From: Scleromitrula shiraiana
Taxonomy: Eukaryota > Ascomycota > Leotiomycetes > Helotiales > Sclerotiniaceae
Reading direction: 5' to 3'
DNA: 64,000 nt
Assembly (NCBI GenBank): GCA_028455995.1
Contig: JABELC010000008.1
Span: forward strand, 1,549,501 to 1,613,500
Part shown: positions 37,942 through 49,124 of the stretch, piece after piece
How positions within the stretch are numbered: position 1 is the stretch's first letter
Layout of the letters: each line of letters begins with the position of its first letter
Made by a program: the position numbers and the translations under genes
The notes under the pieces: generated by a model
Told to the model about the DNA's origin: nothing
Databases searched by the model: none
The model's input: the letters and a program-made list of their open reading frames with translations, nothing else

Positions 37942-39294
37942 ATGGCACCGTCTCCATTACAACACCGAAGAACCCATAATACGTTACTCTTTCAGAAGTT
38001 ATTAAATCTGAGAGATGGGGCTAGTCCGTTTACATTGGTGTTGGATACGTTGGAACAGAGTGGCGTGCCGATTGTGAAGGAGTTTTGGAGGAGGGCTTTG
38101 GTGTGTTTTATGGTTTTCTTAAATTTAACGATTGATTGCCTTGCATTTGAATGGGTCTGAGGGTAAAAACTCATCTCTAGTGAGATGGTGAAATAGATGA
38201 AGAAGTGAGAGGATTTATACAATCTCGAAAATTATGGACTTCGTCGAGGAGTATCACGTGTGTGAAGTTATCATATTTTCATTTTCCAGTTTCTCCTGCT
38301 CAGAAATTCATCGGAGACAGACATAAGTATACTGACATGAACCTGTTTCTCAGATCTCTAAATCTAAAATAATTTTCATATCATTTTCGACACTCCGAAA
38401 ACGACTACCTTTCACACCCGAAGTATTCATATCCGCACATAGCAAATCGCTCTCTGTACTTCGCAAAGAAATAGTATCACATTTACCTGCACCAGGCATC
38501 CCCTCGCCATCTCAGCAAAGTATGTTCTCACCTCACCCCATTCTCACGGCGACTAATCAATCTTTCCCTTAGAAATCCTCCTCATAATCGACAATCTACA
38601 CCCTCTAACCGGCCATCCCACTCATATCTCTACTTTCCTCAGTTCCCTCATTCTACACCCAGCCATCTCTCTCCTAAGCACATACCATCTTTCTACTCCC
38701 GCTCTCACCCCTTCACATCCAAACCCGTATATCCCACATCCCCTAACTACACTCCTATACCTCGCAACCGCCATTCTCCGACCTCAAAATTTCAATCACG
38801 AGTTGGCTCGCAAACGGGCGCGCGACAAATCACTTCCAGAGCCACAATTTGGATTGGCTGAAGGAAAAGAGGGTGTTCTCATGAGCTTAGGAAACCACAA
38901 AAGTAGCAATGGAGAGGGCAAAAACGGAGAAATAGTAATAGAAATGGAACTGCGCCGAAAATCAGGAAGAGGAATTAAAGAGAGATTCATATATACGCCT
39001 CCACCTCTTTCAGCATCTCTTTCTTCACTAGGTTCGATATCATTAGTAGATGAACATGAATTATTTGCGACACCAGATATGTTGGTAGGAGGAGAAGTTG
39101 GCAGAGAGGAAGATGATGGGGATGTCACGTTTAATTTGGGGTTGACGGAGAAACAAAGGAAGGATAGGGAGGGAGTTGTTTTACCGTACTTTGATGCGCA
39201 GAAGGAGGGGGGCATTGGGAGCGGAGGGAGGATTCTTTATGAGATGGGGGCGGAGGACAGAGAGGATTTTGATGATGAGGAGGATGAGATATAA
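37942..39294 (+). CDS. ELP5: Elongator complex subunit Elp5 (Iki1)
   Basis: Three exons (37942-38100, 38354-38519, 38573-39294) give 348 residues. The N-terminal block RRTHNTLLFQKLLNLRDGAS with PFTLVLDTLEQSG, then (after a 253 nt intron) SKSKIIFISF, and after the next intron KILLIIDNLHPL, follow the RecA-like fold of Elp5. The C-terminus has the fungal hallmark TFNLGLTEKQRKDREGVVLP, followed by YFDAQ, GGRILYEMG and an acidic end (DEEDEI). Elp5 forms with Elp4 and Elp6 the ring-shaped Elp456 subcomplex, which binds tRNA and completes Elongator. It is the third U34-modification gene within 7 kb. The recognition rests mainly on the C-terminal block and the N-terminal strand order. Confidence 0.88.
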
Positions 39295-40059
39295 AGATCG
39301 GTTTAAAATAGTTTTTGGGTGGAACAAGATAAGGTATTGGTTAGATATCATTTCCTTGTCTGGAATTTCAGTTGGAGGTTATACCTAATGAATCTAGACT
39401 TTGCAATGTATATATTACATATATTCATTCTATTACCTTCCTTCACCCCCTCGCATCATCGAATTGATCCGATGTTATTATCTTGACTCACCAACTTCCT
39501 TATAGATGGAAGTACCGGCATTTCAGGGTAAACTTGGATTTTTCGGTAATCAAATCATGCGAGTGAGTAGGAGGAGAGGGGCAGCAGGGGGAGGGATCGG
39601 AATATCGGCTTTTCGGTACGTCAGATTTTAAGCCGATTGAATGAGAAGCTGACCATACAATCGAAGATACAGATTATAGAATAAAGCTTCACTTGGTAGA
39701 ATTCAGACCTGGTTAAAAGAAATATTGGTTACGTAGTAGTTCAATTTTGGTTATTTTATATCCCATGATCATACGTTATGGTATAGCATAGTGTTGTGTT
39801 GTTTAGAAAGGCCTAGGAGAAAACACTTGATCTACGAGTACTCCATCATCGTACCTTCAGCCTTGCGCTTCAGGCTGATCAACAACCTTACGTACCTCAC
39901 CACAATTTATCCACAATCGCAACTGTGTTCTCAAACCCATCCACAAATACCATTCAAAACCCATTCATTTTCATTTTGCTTTTTCCCTTCCCATGTTGAG
40001 ACTTCAGAATTGATCAATTCTGAATTCTCAATATTTTCACAATTTGAAATTGAGTCAAT
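39295..40059. other. Intergenic region between ELP5 and the glucosidase I gene
   Basis: About 0.77 kb upstream of the glucosidase I start. The short frame 39791-40063 lacks family features and overlaps the real start, so it is 5' leader. No RNA gene seen. Confidence 0.6.
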
Positions 40060-42699
40060 ATGACACGATTACCGGTTGCTGCTCTGGTGGCTGCACTTTT
40101 ATCGTTTGGGAATACCAATGTACACGCGGCTGAGGATGTTAACATTTTGACGACGGAACTTGCGAGAGAACAGAATAGTAGCTTGTTATGGGGTGCTTAT
40201 AGACCAAACGTTTACTTTGGTGTTAGACCGAGGATACCTAAAAGTTTCATGGGTGGTTTGATGTGGGCGAAAGTAGATGAGTTTGTAAATGTTCAGAATA
40301 GTAAGCATCTTTGTTATTTAACAGCTTCATATTTCTAGTTATTTAGCTTTTATATTGACGAAAATCGATCAATTACTTCTACAAAAGCTAATAATTATAT
40401 CTGCAGACTTTAGACATACCTGCGAGCAGGGTGATGGCATGAGAGGTTATGGATGGGAGGAATTCGATGCTCGAAATGGTGGAAAACAAACCATGTACGA
40501 CGAGAGCAATGGAATTGATGTGACAACTTTCTTTGTCAAATCTCCTGGTGGAAAGAATGGTGGAAGCTGGGCTACACGAGTGAGGGGGAAGGTTAGAGAT
40601 GATGCCCCTAAGGATTTAAAATCTACTATGATCTTCTACGCTTCTCTGGAAGGGCTAGGAGAGTTAAAGATTGACAACGAAGAAGATGATTTGGGATTCG
40701 AGGGAGAGGTTCATCTCTCGGGTGACTCTGATGGCCTGGGAAAATATAAGGTTACTGTTACGGCTGGCCGAGGTTTACATCCTGCTTCTTCCCATCCATC
40801 TTACAAGGAGAAGCCTTTAGATAGAACAATTGTTCACTCATTTGCTTTACAGCCCGAGATTTTATGGCAGGGAAAACCAATCTTGTTCAAAGCTTTGAAG
40901 GATCAAATTGATGAGTATCTCTCGACGTATGGGGAGGATAATGCTCCACCACCATGGCAGATTTATACCATTCCTCATAAGCCAGATCTCGGAAACTTCC
41001 ACCTGATCCAAAAGGTATTCGAGGGAGATTTTGAATTTGATATCATTTTCAACAGTGGCTCCGCCGAGAAAGAACTCACAAGTCAGGAAATCACAAGGCT
41101 GATCGATGAAAATCACCGATCATTCTTCGATAGATTCGCCTCTAAATTTGGGTTGAAACCTCCTTTCAACATCGAAAGCCTTCAAAGATTTTCTGCTCAT
41201 ATGTTCTCCAATTTAATTGGTGGTCTTGGGTACTTCCATGGAGATTCGGTTGTGGATCGTTCATATGCTCCTGAGTATGAAGAGGACAATGAAGGGTTCT
41301 GGGAAGAAGCTGCCGAGGCACGAGGACGAAGACAGGAAAAGCTTGAAGGACCATCTGAATTGTTCACTACAGTTCCATCTAGACCTTTCTTTCCCCGAGG
41401 ATTCCTCTGGGATGAAGGATTCCATCTTTTACCTATCGCTGATTGGGATATTGATCTTACCCTTGAAGTGGTAAAAAGTTGGTTTAACCTTATAGATGAT
41501 GATGGATGGATTGGTAGAGAACAAGTTCTTGGTGCTGAAGCTCGTAGCAAGGTCCCAGCCGAGTTCCAAGTTCAATATCCTCATTACGCTAACCCCCCTA
41601 CACTTTTCTTCATCATCGATGCATTTATCAGCAAGCTCGGCGCGCTCAATGGTACCCAACCTTTAGTCAAGGAGGATCTTAGCAAAGAGCCTTCAGTCTA
41701 TTCTTCCTACTTGAAGAGCCCAGAAGCTGGTCTCCAATATCTCAATGATCTGTATCCTAAATTGAAGAAGCACTACTACTGGTTCCGCAAAACTCAAGCT
41801 GGCGACTTAAAATCTTATGATCGCGATGCATTCAGTACAAAGGAGGCATATAGATGGAGAGGTCGTACACCAATGCATATCCTTACCAGCGGCCTAGACG
41901 ACTATCCACGACCACAACCACCCCACCCAGGAGAACTTCACGTCGACCTAATCTCTTGGATGGGAATGATGACTAAATCCCTTAAAAATATTGCCACTCT
42001 CCTCAACATATCCGAAGACGTCGCCGAGCTCTCCACCATCGAAACAGCCATCCTCCGCAATATCGATGATCTCCACTGGAGTGAAAAGGAAAAATGCTAC
42101 TGTGATGCTACGATTGATGGTTTTGAGGAAAATCAACTCGTTTGTCATAAGGGTTATGTTTCTCTCTTTCCTTTCTTGACTGGTCTGCTTGATGCCAAGA
42201 GTGATAAATTGGGCCATATTCTTAATCTTCTGGGTGATGAAGAGGAACTTTGGAGCGAGTTTGGTATTCGCTCGCTTAGTAAGAAGGATGAGTTTTATGG
42301 GACTAATGAGAATTATTGGAGAGGTCCCATTTGGATGAATATAAATTATCTGGCTGTTTCTCAACTTTTGGTATGTCATTTCACCTTTCTTTCCTCTCCC
42401 CTCTTCCCCCGCCCTCTCGCAATTCATCTAATACTAATCCCAACAAAAAGAATTACGCCCAAATCCCCGGTCCCCACCAAGAAAAGTCCAAAGACCTCTA
42501 CACACGTCTGCGCCTTAATCTCGTCAAAACCGTCTTCGATAGCTGGCAGGAAACAGGGTTCGCATGGGAACAGTATAATCCGGAGACGGGCAAGGGACAG
42601 AGAACGCAGCATTTCACCGGGTGGACTAGTTTGGTGGTCAAGATTATGGGATTGCCGGATTTGAGTGGGGGGGCAAAGGGGGGGAAGGATGAGTTGTAG
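40060..42699 (+). CDS. CWH41: Mannosyl-oligosaccharide glucosidase (glucosidase I, GH63)
   Basis: Three exons (40060-40300, 40407-42370, 42451-42699) give 817 residues. An N-terminal signal sequence (LPVAALVAALLSFGNTNVHA) leads into the GH63 N-domain (LLWGAYRPNVYFGVRPRIP). The catalytic (alpha/alpha)6 domain has FFPRGFLWDEGFH, the block YDRDAFSTKEAYRWRGRT, GLDDYPRPQPP, HVDLISWMGMM and NENYWRGPIWMNINYL. The C-terminus after the last intron is WEQYNPETGKGQ, then TGWTSLVVKIM, and the protein ends in KDEL. Glucosidase I removes the outermost glucose from the N-glycan Glc3Man9GlcNAc2 in the ER. The KDEL end suggests a soluble, retained enzyme, whereas the yeast relative is membrane-anchored. Confidence 0.96.
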
Positions 42700-43311
42700 G
42701 GGGTACGTGTAACGGAATGAAGAAGAGGCATGGGGAGGGGAGGGGAGCTTGGGGTGAGATGGTTGGATTGGATTGGTTGGGATGGCATGCATACATACAT
42801 ATATAGGTTGTATATTTATAGTAAGATTACTAGAATCGTTGATTAAACAAGAGAGACACAGAAAGAACGAAGGAAAAAGAAGAATCAAAATACACACAAG
42901 ACATAAGAAACATTATGATTGCATTGTTCGATGAACGTGAAGGGGTGGGGTAAACTTTGTGTAAGATCATATAAACAACTAATTCTTCTTGCATTGAAAG
43001 ATATCACATCATACCAGATAACAATGACATGAGATTACATTTGACAAAGGTAATTGCATGAAGACATGGATAACTGGATAGATAAGTATGCAAAAATTTA
43101 TGGGTATTTATAATCTAATGTCATGTACTCATCTTATAGATAAATAGACAACTGGCTAAAAACTACCAAGAAAGAATATCCATCTCAATAAACCTCTACC
43201 AAATGTCCTCTACGAACTTAAGAGTAAAATATAATATTATTCCCTCCCTTTCCTCTCCTCTCGTCTCTAATACACACACAAACACACCCCATCCTTGCCC
43301 CTCCCTCAAAC
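42700..43311. other. Intergenic region between convergent glucosidase I and SNRNP27 genes
   Basis: About 0.6 kb holding two 3' ends. A GGGGA-rich run occurs just past the glucosidase stop and a CA-rich run near 43270-43290. No gene seen. Confidence 0.6.
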
Positions 43312-44399
43312 TCACTCCCTAGTAGGACTAAGCGGCCTATTAAACCCACCCACCCGATTCATATACTGCCTATACTGCGTCTTCTTCTCCTTCCTCACCG
43401 CCCCAATATTATTCCCCTTCACCTGCTTCTGATGCGTGGTTCCGAACCCCCCAAATCCCATCATTGCCTGCATGGCCGCCATGCCATCATCGTCTATGAA
43501 TATTTCTTCGTCTTCTGCTTCTTCTTCGATGCTGGGTTTCTTTTTGGAGGACGATTTAGATTGCGATTTTGGGCGCGATGAGCTGTCGATGTCCATGCGG
43601 TCGGTGTCCTGAGGGGCATTGGAGTGGGAATTGGAGTTGCCGACGCGGAAACTGACAGGGTTGGTGGGGGGTGGGGTGTAGCGGGTTGGGGGGGTATTTG
43701 ATTCGGTGGGCGCGGAGGTGGGTTGTGTGGATGGGGAATCGATGTTTTGGGGGCTTCGAGATGGGAGATTTCCTTGTATTTCTTCTATACGATAAATTAG
43801 TCAGAGTCAAATTAACAGAAAACAAATGAATCGCAATATGAATAGCATAAAAACATACCTCTTCTACCACTCCCATTCCTATCCTCATCCTGTCCTCGAA
43901 TCTGTCGTTCATCTTGTTCATTGTTAATTTTATTCCTCATAACAAAAACCGTCTGCGAGATATCCTGCAGCGGTAACATAAACTGACCTCTCAATCTATC
44001 TCCATCCCTATCCCTATCCCCTCCATTCCTCCTCCTCGAATCATCCCTATCCCTCTCTCTTCTCCCCCCTCTCTCATCATTCCTATCCCTATATTCTCTT
44101 TCCCTATCCCGATCATCTCTTCTGCCACCTCTCTCCCGTTCTCTTTCCCGGTCCCAATCTCGATGCGACGAACGTCTGTAATCTCTATCTCTAGAGTCGC
44201 GTGGTGATCTACTTCTTTCTCTTTCTCTGCGGCTACGTTCTCGATCGTCGCGTCGATCTCGACCGCCTCCATTTGCGTTTATGTTCCTATCATCGCGGTC
44301 GCGAGTTGATGCTGGTGCTGGTGCTCTTCTTTCGCTCTCTTCCCACATCTTGGAGCTATCCGGCCTATTTCTTTTTCTGTTTCTTGATGGTTCCGACAT
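43312..44399 (-). CDS. SNRNP27: U4/U6.U5 tri-snRNP 27 kDa protein (SNRNP27) homologue
   Basis: Two exons (44399-43859, 43784-43312) give 337 residues. The N-terminal half is a long Arg/Asp/Glu/Ser-rich region (about residues 25-145, RD/RE/RS dipeptides). The middle is Ser/Thr/Pro-rich. The C-terminus carries the SNRNP27 family domain: MGFGGFGTTHQKQVKGNN, then RKEKKTQYRQYMNRVGGFNR and PLSPTRE. Human SNRNP27 is part of the spliceosomal tri-snRNP and helps in 5' splice-site choice. Nuclear. The protein is longer than the human one because of the extended RD region, common in fungi. Confidence 0.93.
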
Positions 44400-45948
44400 T
44401 TTGATTCTGGTCTAAATTGGGATTTGAATGTAGATTGCGAGGGATTTGCTAAGTGTATGTTTGGAGGTAGGTAAGATTGTGAAGATGTAGAAACAATTAT
44501 TGGTTCGGCTTCCAGTTTTATGCTCGGTTTGCCTTATCATGCCGTACTTATTTTCGCGATGAAGCCGTAGTAACTAGCGTGAAATAAGGCGTGATCATGT
44601 GATTGGTGGGGACATATGCCGTAAGATTACTAATTTCTTGGTGATAACGGACGACATCATAACATCTACCGTACGATATGTATGGGAGGAAAGAAGAAGA
44701 GACAATTTGAAAGTATCTACATTCAAGTGAATAGGTATCATAATGCTAGTCTGAATCAAAACTTGGGGAAAAATTGAAAGTCGAACCAATTTGCTTTCAG
44801 AGATAGAAACCAAGGTCGAAAATAGCAAAACTATATGTAAGGTCGACGAGCCTTCAACTCTATAGAAATCTAAGCTGTTTTAGGCCCGGGTAGATTTTTT
44901 ATTCGTGAGGTCAACCTGCTGAACTAAGGGTGAACACTGCTCGATATATTTGGTGTGTCTCTTAGAGTACATGTATTTGGGGCAAAGAAAATCTTTTTGT
45001 GCTGTAAATTAATTTTTGGCGTTCGAGAACTATTTGAGTGTCGAGGGAGGAGTGCCTTTACCACACAAGAAATTCCCTTAGATCTAATAGCTGTTAACAC
45101 TTCTGCATTTGAACTGTCCATCGTTATAGGCTCTCTATCATATAGATAGTCATTGGTTTCTTTAGTTTATTTATACGATCTATTGTCAGCCCGGCTCTGA
45201 ATAGCTTACTTGCCAATTGCAGATGATGCATAACCATCTCTTAGTTTTACTTTTGAACAGTATTTATTGTACTTAAAAGTCCCGGCTCTTTTTACTCTCA
45301 CGCCTCAAGTTGTGCTTGATCGAAATTATGGAATTTCAGAACGTTAGCATCAAGTAATGAGCTAATTTTCTTAATCGGTCGACAAAATATGAGAAGGACC
45401 TTTGTAGATAAACCAAATACAATAGTTGATGATGGCATCCTGTTAATAATCGGGAGTTTAATACTAGAGACTGTGGAGTTAGAGTTAAAGCTAGTAAGCA
45501 GATGACGAGACGAGGTGTAGCGAGTTAGGCGACGTAGTCGTGGCACGTTAGAGCTTATAGAAACACTCTACGATTTTAATAACATCATTTGATAGCACGC
45601 GAATAAGACACGTATAGAAACTTTGGAAGGATCTTGTCCTTTCACTTATTTTGGTAATCTTTCTGGAGTTTGTTCTATGTTTGGATGGGATTAGGTTTTT
45701 GATTTATGATAGACTAAGATTTGATCTATAACACGTCAAGTCTCAAACTCATTCACGTACTATAATTCCGGGTGATATTATTTATTAAGAACCAGTAATA
45801 CATAGCTAGCTATGATTTCGTTGGAGTTTAGATCCAGCTTTACTTTTGTCTTCAACTTTAGTATGCATGGACGAAGAAAGGGTGCAATGCCGAGTAGTCT
45901 AACGTCATAAGTCAGGAGATAGATAGGTTAGAGATACTACTATGTTGC
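44400..45948. other. Intergenic region, possible remnants
   Basis: About 1.5 kb with short frames only. The 82-codon minus frame at 45298-45546 is Arg/Ser-rich and resembles debris of an element, but no domain could be named. It lies at the left border of the decayed P450 locus. Confidence 0.45.
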
Positions 45949-48078
45949 TCAGATTTTCTCTCCCATATTCCCATCACCCAATTCGCGCCAATAATCTTCC
46001 CTTGGTGTAAACACCAGGTTAGGACCATCGTGATCTGCTACCGCAAGATCAAAAAGTTGATATTCATCGACCCTGTGCCTTCCATTCAGGTTTCCAGGTT
46101 GGCCCTCTCCAAGCTTACCAGCCTCACCTGCAGCTTTTTGAAAATCAAAATACCACAAGGTTTTTGCTACTACCAAACTAATCTCATGGTATGCCATTGC
46201 TTTACCTAGACATCCTGTTTCTCCTAGAGCGAAAGGTGCGAAGGCTGCGCGCATTGCAACTAGCCTCTCTTTTTCTTTCGAATTACTGTTTTTGCAACAC
46301 TTGTAGTCAATCAAACACAGATAACAGTGAAACAGCCGAATCAGCAAAAACAAAGATGCAAATAATCAAATGGTGAAAGTAAAACACAACCATATATTGA
46401 AAGTTTGGGATAACATAATTTTATGGAAACTCACCCAGAACCTTTCTTATCAGATTCTAGCCATCTCTCTGGACGAAAAGTAAACGGTTCTGGAAAATAC
46501 TCTTCATTATGCATGATACAATAAGGATTTACCCCAACCATCGTGCCACGAGGTATGACATGTCCATCCACAATAAACTCTTCAGTGTGATCAAAATAAG
46601 GCTCACGCCAAAATGTCGCCAAAAATGGTGGCGCTATGCGTAAAGTCTCATTGATTGTGGCGAGAAGGTACTTACATCCAGACAGTCTAGATCCGCTTTT
46701 TATATCCTTACTGGAAGAAAAGCTTTTGCGGATTTCGGTAGCGAGTCTAGAATATATGGATGGATGTCGGGATAGGTAGAAAAAGATCGCGCTAAGCGCT
46801 CCTGAGAGAGTTGAGCCACCTGGGTTTATATTCCAGGTAAGTATATACACAAATAGTTGTTACTGGTGAAAAGGCCCTTTGCGCTGTTACACAAGTAGAC
46901 CTTTCCGATATTGGATTCTTCTAACTGTTTGGTATGAGATCGTGGCTCACCTGCTGGAAGGAAAAATACCGCCTCTGCCCATATTTCACTACTCCTAAGA
47001 CCTTCTTCTCCTGCTGCAACTTCTCCTCCTGCAATAGAGTAGAAATCATGCTTCGCATCTTTTGGGAGGGCCATGCGTCCCTGTACTATACTCTGTATTG
47101 ACTTCGCAAATGCCAAGCCATTCTTTTTATTGAGTCGTTTGAGAAGCGTCCAAGACATTGAAGTGATTGGCCACGACACTATCTGGTGATTAACTAGAAT
47201 ATTTGAAGGTTAAAAGAATTCTACCCACTGAATACATTAACCAGAGCATTCATAGATACCATGGCGCGGGGGAAAGCTCTATTCGTGGTTTCAACCTGCG
47301 TGTTGAGTTGTTGTCCAAAAGCCAACTGGCCAGCGATATCAGTGGTGAGTCGCTCACATATGGGCGACATGTTAACATATTCAAGTTTGGCGTTTAACAA
47401 CAAGCGCAAGAAGACATCAACCTCTCTAGTCATTGTAGGCTCGAACAATCGCAACGAACGTTCCGAGAGAACTTGACCATAGATTCTTCGTTTCTGCCGA
47501 TGACGGACTCTGTCCAATGTACCAAATATATTGCTCTGCGGATTAAACTGGGTGTGCTTGTAGACATGGGCTTTGTTTATGGCTGGATTAAGATAGACGT
47601 CTGGATAAGTTATTAGCAAATGATAAAATATGATGCAAGTAGTAATATATCAATATACCTCGCAATGCGCTCGATGTGTTGAACACCAGGCGATTGGGAC
47701 CTTGTCTAAATATGGGACCTATTATACACTAGTCAGAACAAACAATGGCTACCCTCAATGTACATTCCGTATTCAACGTTGGGAAACGTACCGTATTTCT
47801 GGTGATCTCTATATGTGGCAAGATGGAGATTCTTATTTATGGCATGATAACCACCATAGCCATCAGTGAATTTAGCGACCAACGGGCCTGGGTAATTTCT
47901 TAGAGGGTGAAATCAAAGACGAAAGATAGCAATGAGACTCTGGCAAAGAAAGTTCTCATAGTTTAGTCACGATAATTCCCTTCATTGCTTTCGAGACACA
48001 GAGGAATTATCTTACCAGCGATAAAATAGCAGCAAAGACATAAACTGCCTCTTGGGGCAAACTATCAGACGTGACCAT
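45949..48078 (-). pseudogene. Cytochrome P450 with an in-frame stop in the N-terminal region
   Basis: A nearly complete P450. Exon 1 (48078-48016) starts MVTSDSLPQEAVYVFAAILSL, the membrane anchor. Exon 2 (47939-47792) continues SLIAIFRL, then a TGA at 47915-47913, then FHPLRNYPGPLVAKF, the conserved proline hinge. Later exons (47718-47659, from 47600 onward) are open and carry the C-helix block RVRHRQKRRIYGQ, a K-helix ETLR in ATINETLRIAPP, FRPERW and the haem loop FAPFALGETGCLGK. The Arg two before the Cys is Thr here, still allowed in some P450s. No alternative splice choice removes the TGA in frame. So this is a recent pseudogene in this strain, a sequencing error, or a read-through gene. 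It may once have hydroxylated a secondary metabolite. Confidence 0.8.
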
Positions 48079-49124
48079 GACCTTAAATGACTAGAATAAA
48101 ACTCCACATGTGAAAATTTAATGAGCTACGCTGAGTGTGAAGACGTTTGAAGTAACAGGTAGCAAAAAAACTGAATTAGGGCTACAAGGATAGAAAGATC
48201 TGGCCTTTTGAGAGTTACATGACTGTGCCTCTCTACATTTGCAGAATCAGCTCGTTCAAATGCTTCTATATTTGTACTACTCATATAAAAGTTATTGTCA
48301 AGTTTTTCGGCAGAAAGAGGCGCAGTTGGCCAACGAGTTGGGTGATGTTGCTATTCACTGATACACCTCGCGGGGTTTAGCATTAAACTAATAACAAGTG
48401 TAGAATCAATCGGCTTTGAATTCAATCCAATGGAACCCTAGAGTAATTAAGACTTCCATAGTAATTCATCTGAATAGAGCGGGGAAAAGAGACAAATGGC
48501 TTCCGAACAGTATAGCTTTTGTCTCACCAAATAGAGATACAAACGGCACGATTCCTCAACGATTTAAAACGTAGGTGATAGGTAGGAATAAACTTTCTTG
48601 CTCGTAGACATAATTAGTTACTAGTAGTAACGAGACATCTCCATGTTATCAAATTAATTACATCTAGAACCAAAGTGTTTTTCTCTTCAAAAAAATGTAG
48701 TTACTTGTTCGTGTTACAAAAGAGGCATTCTTCATCGAGCTGAGCAGTCGTTCCCGGATATCTACAATACAAAGTTCGCTACTAGTCTTTAAACTGTCGA
48801 TAGTCTTGACATTTTTTTTAAATAGGTTAAATCCAAATATCAACTGACTTATCGACAAGTGCTGACAGCCAGATTGTCATCTAAAGATTATGAAGCTGAG
48901 CAGTCTTGCTGTTCAACATCAGTAAACTTCGTAGCCTTTAAATGTGGCGCACGAAGAGTAGACTTCCTTGATGGCAATTGATGAAGTGATTGCGCATCGA
49001 CTTTATGGCACTCGATTCTTAGAAGATTCAGCTCAGTTATACTGATAGCATGGTTATTCTTATGAACTCTTGGTTGCCAAGCAGGAGTAGTCAACAATTC
49101 AGTTCGGCTTCGTTCAGTTGCCGA
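48079..49124. other. Intergenic region upstream of the P450 pseudogene
   Basis: About 1 kb, only short frames, no recognised gene. An imperfect palindrome GTTACTAGTAGTAAC occurs near 48616. Confidence 0.5.

Noticed and set aside
41948..42427. 159-codon antisense frame inside the glucosidase I gene
   Set aside because: It is a shadow of the conserved plus-strand coding frame.
43991..44272. Alternative-frame product rich in Ile/Glu/Gly in SNRNP27
   Set aside because: It is the frame shadow of the Arg/Asp-rich repeat region.
45298..45546. 82-codon minus frame as retroelement fragment
   Set aside because: No reverse transcriptase, integrase or transposase motif could be found; left as unassigned intergenic DNA.
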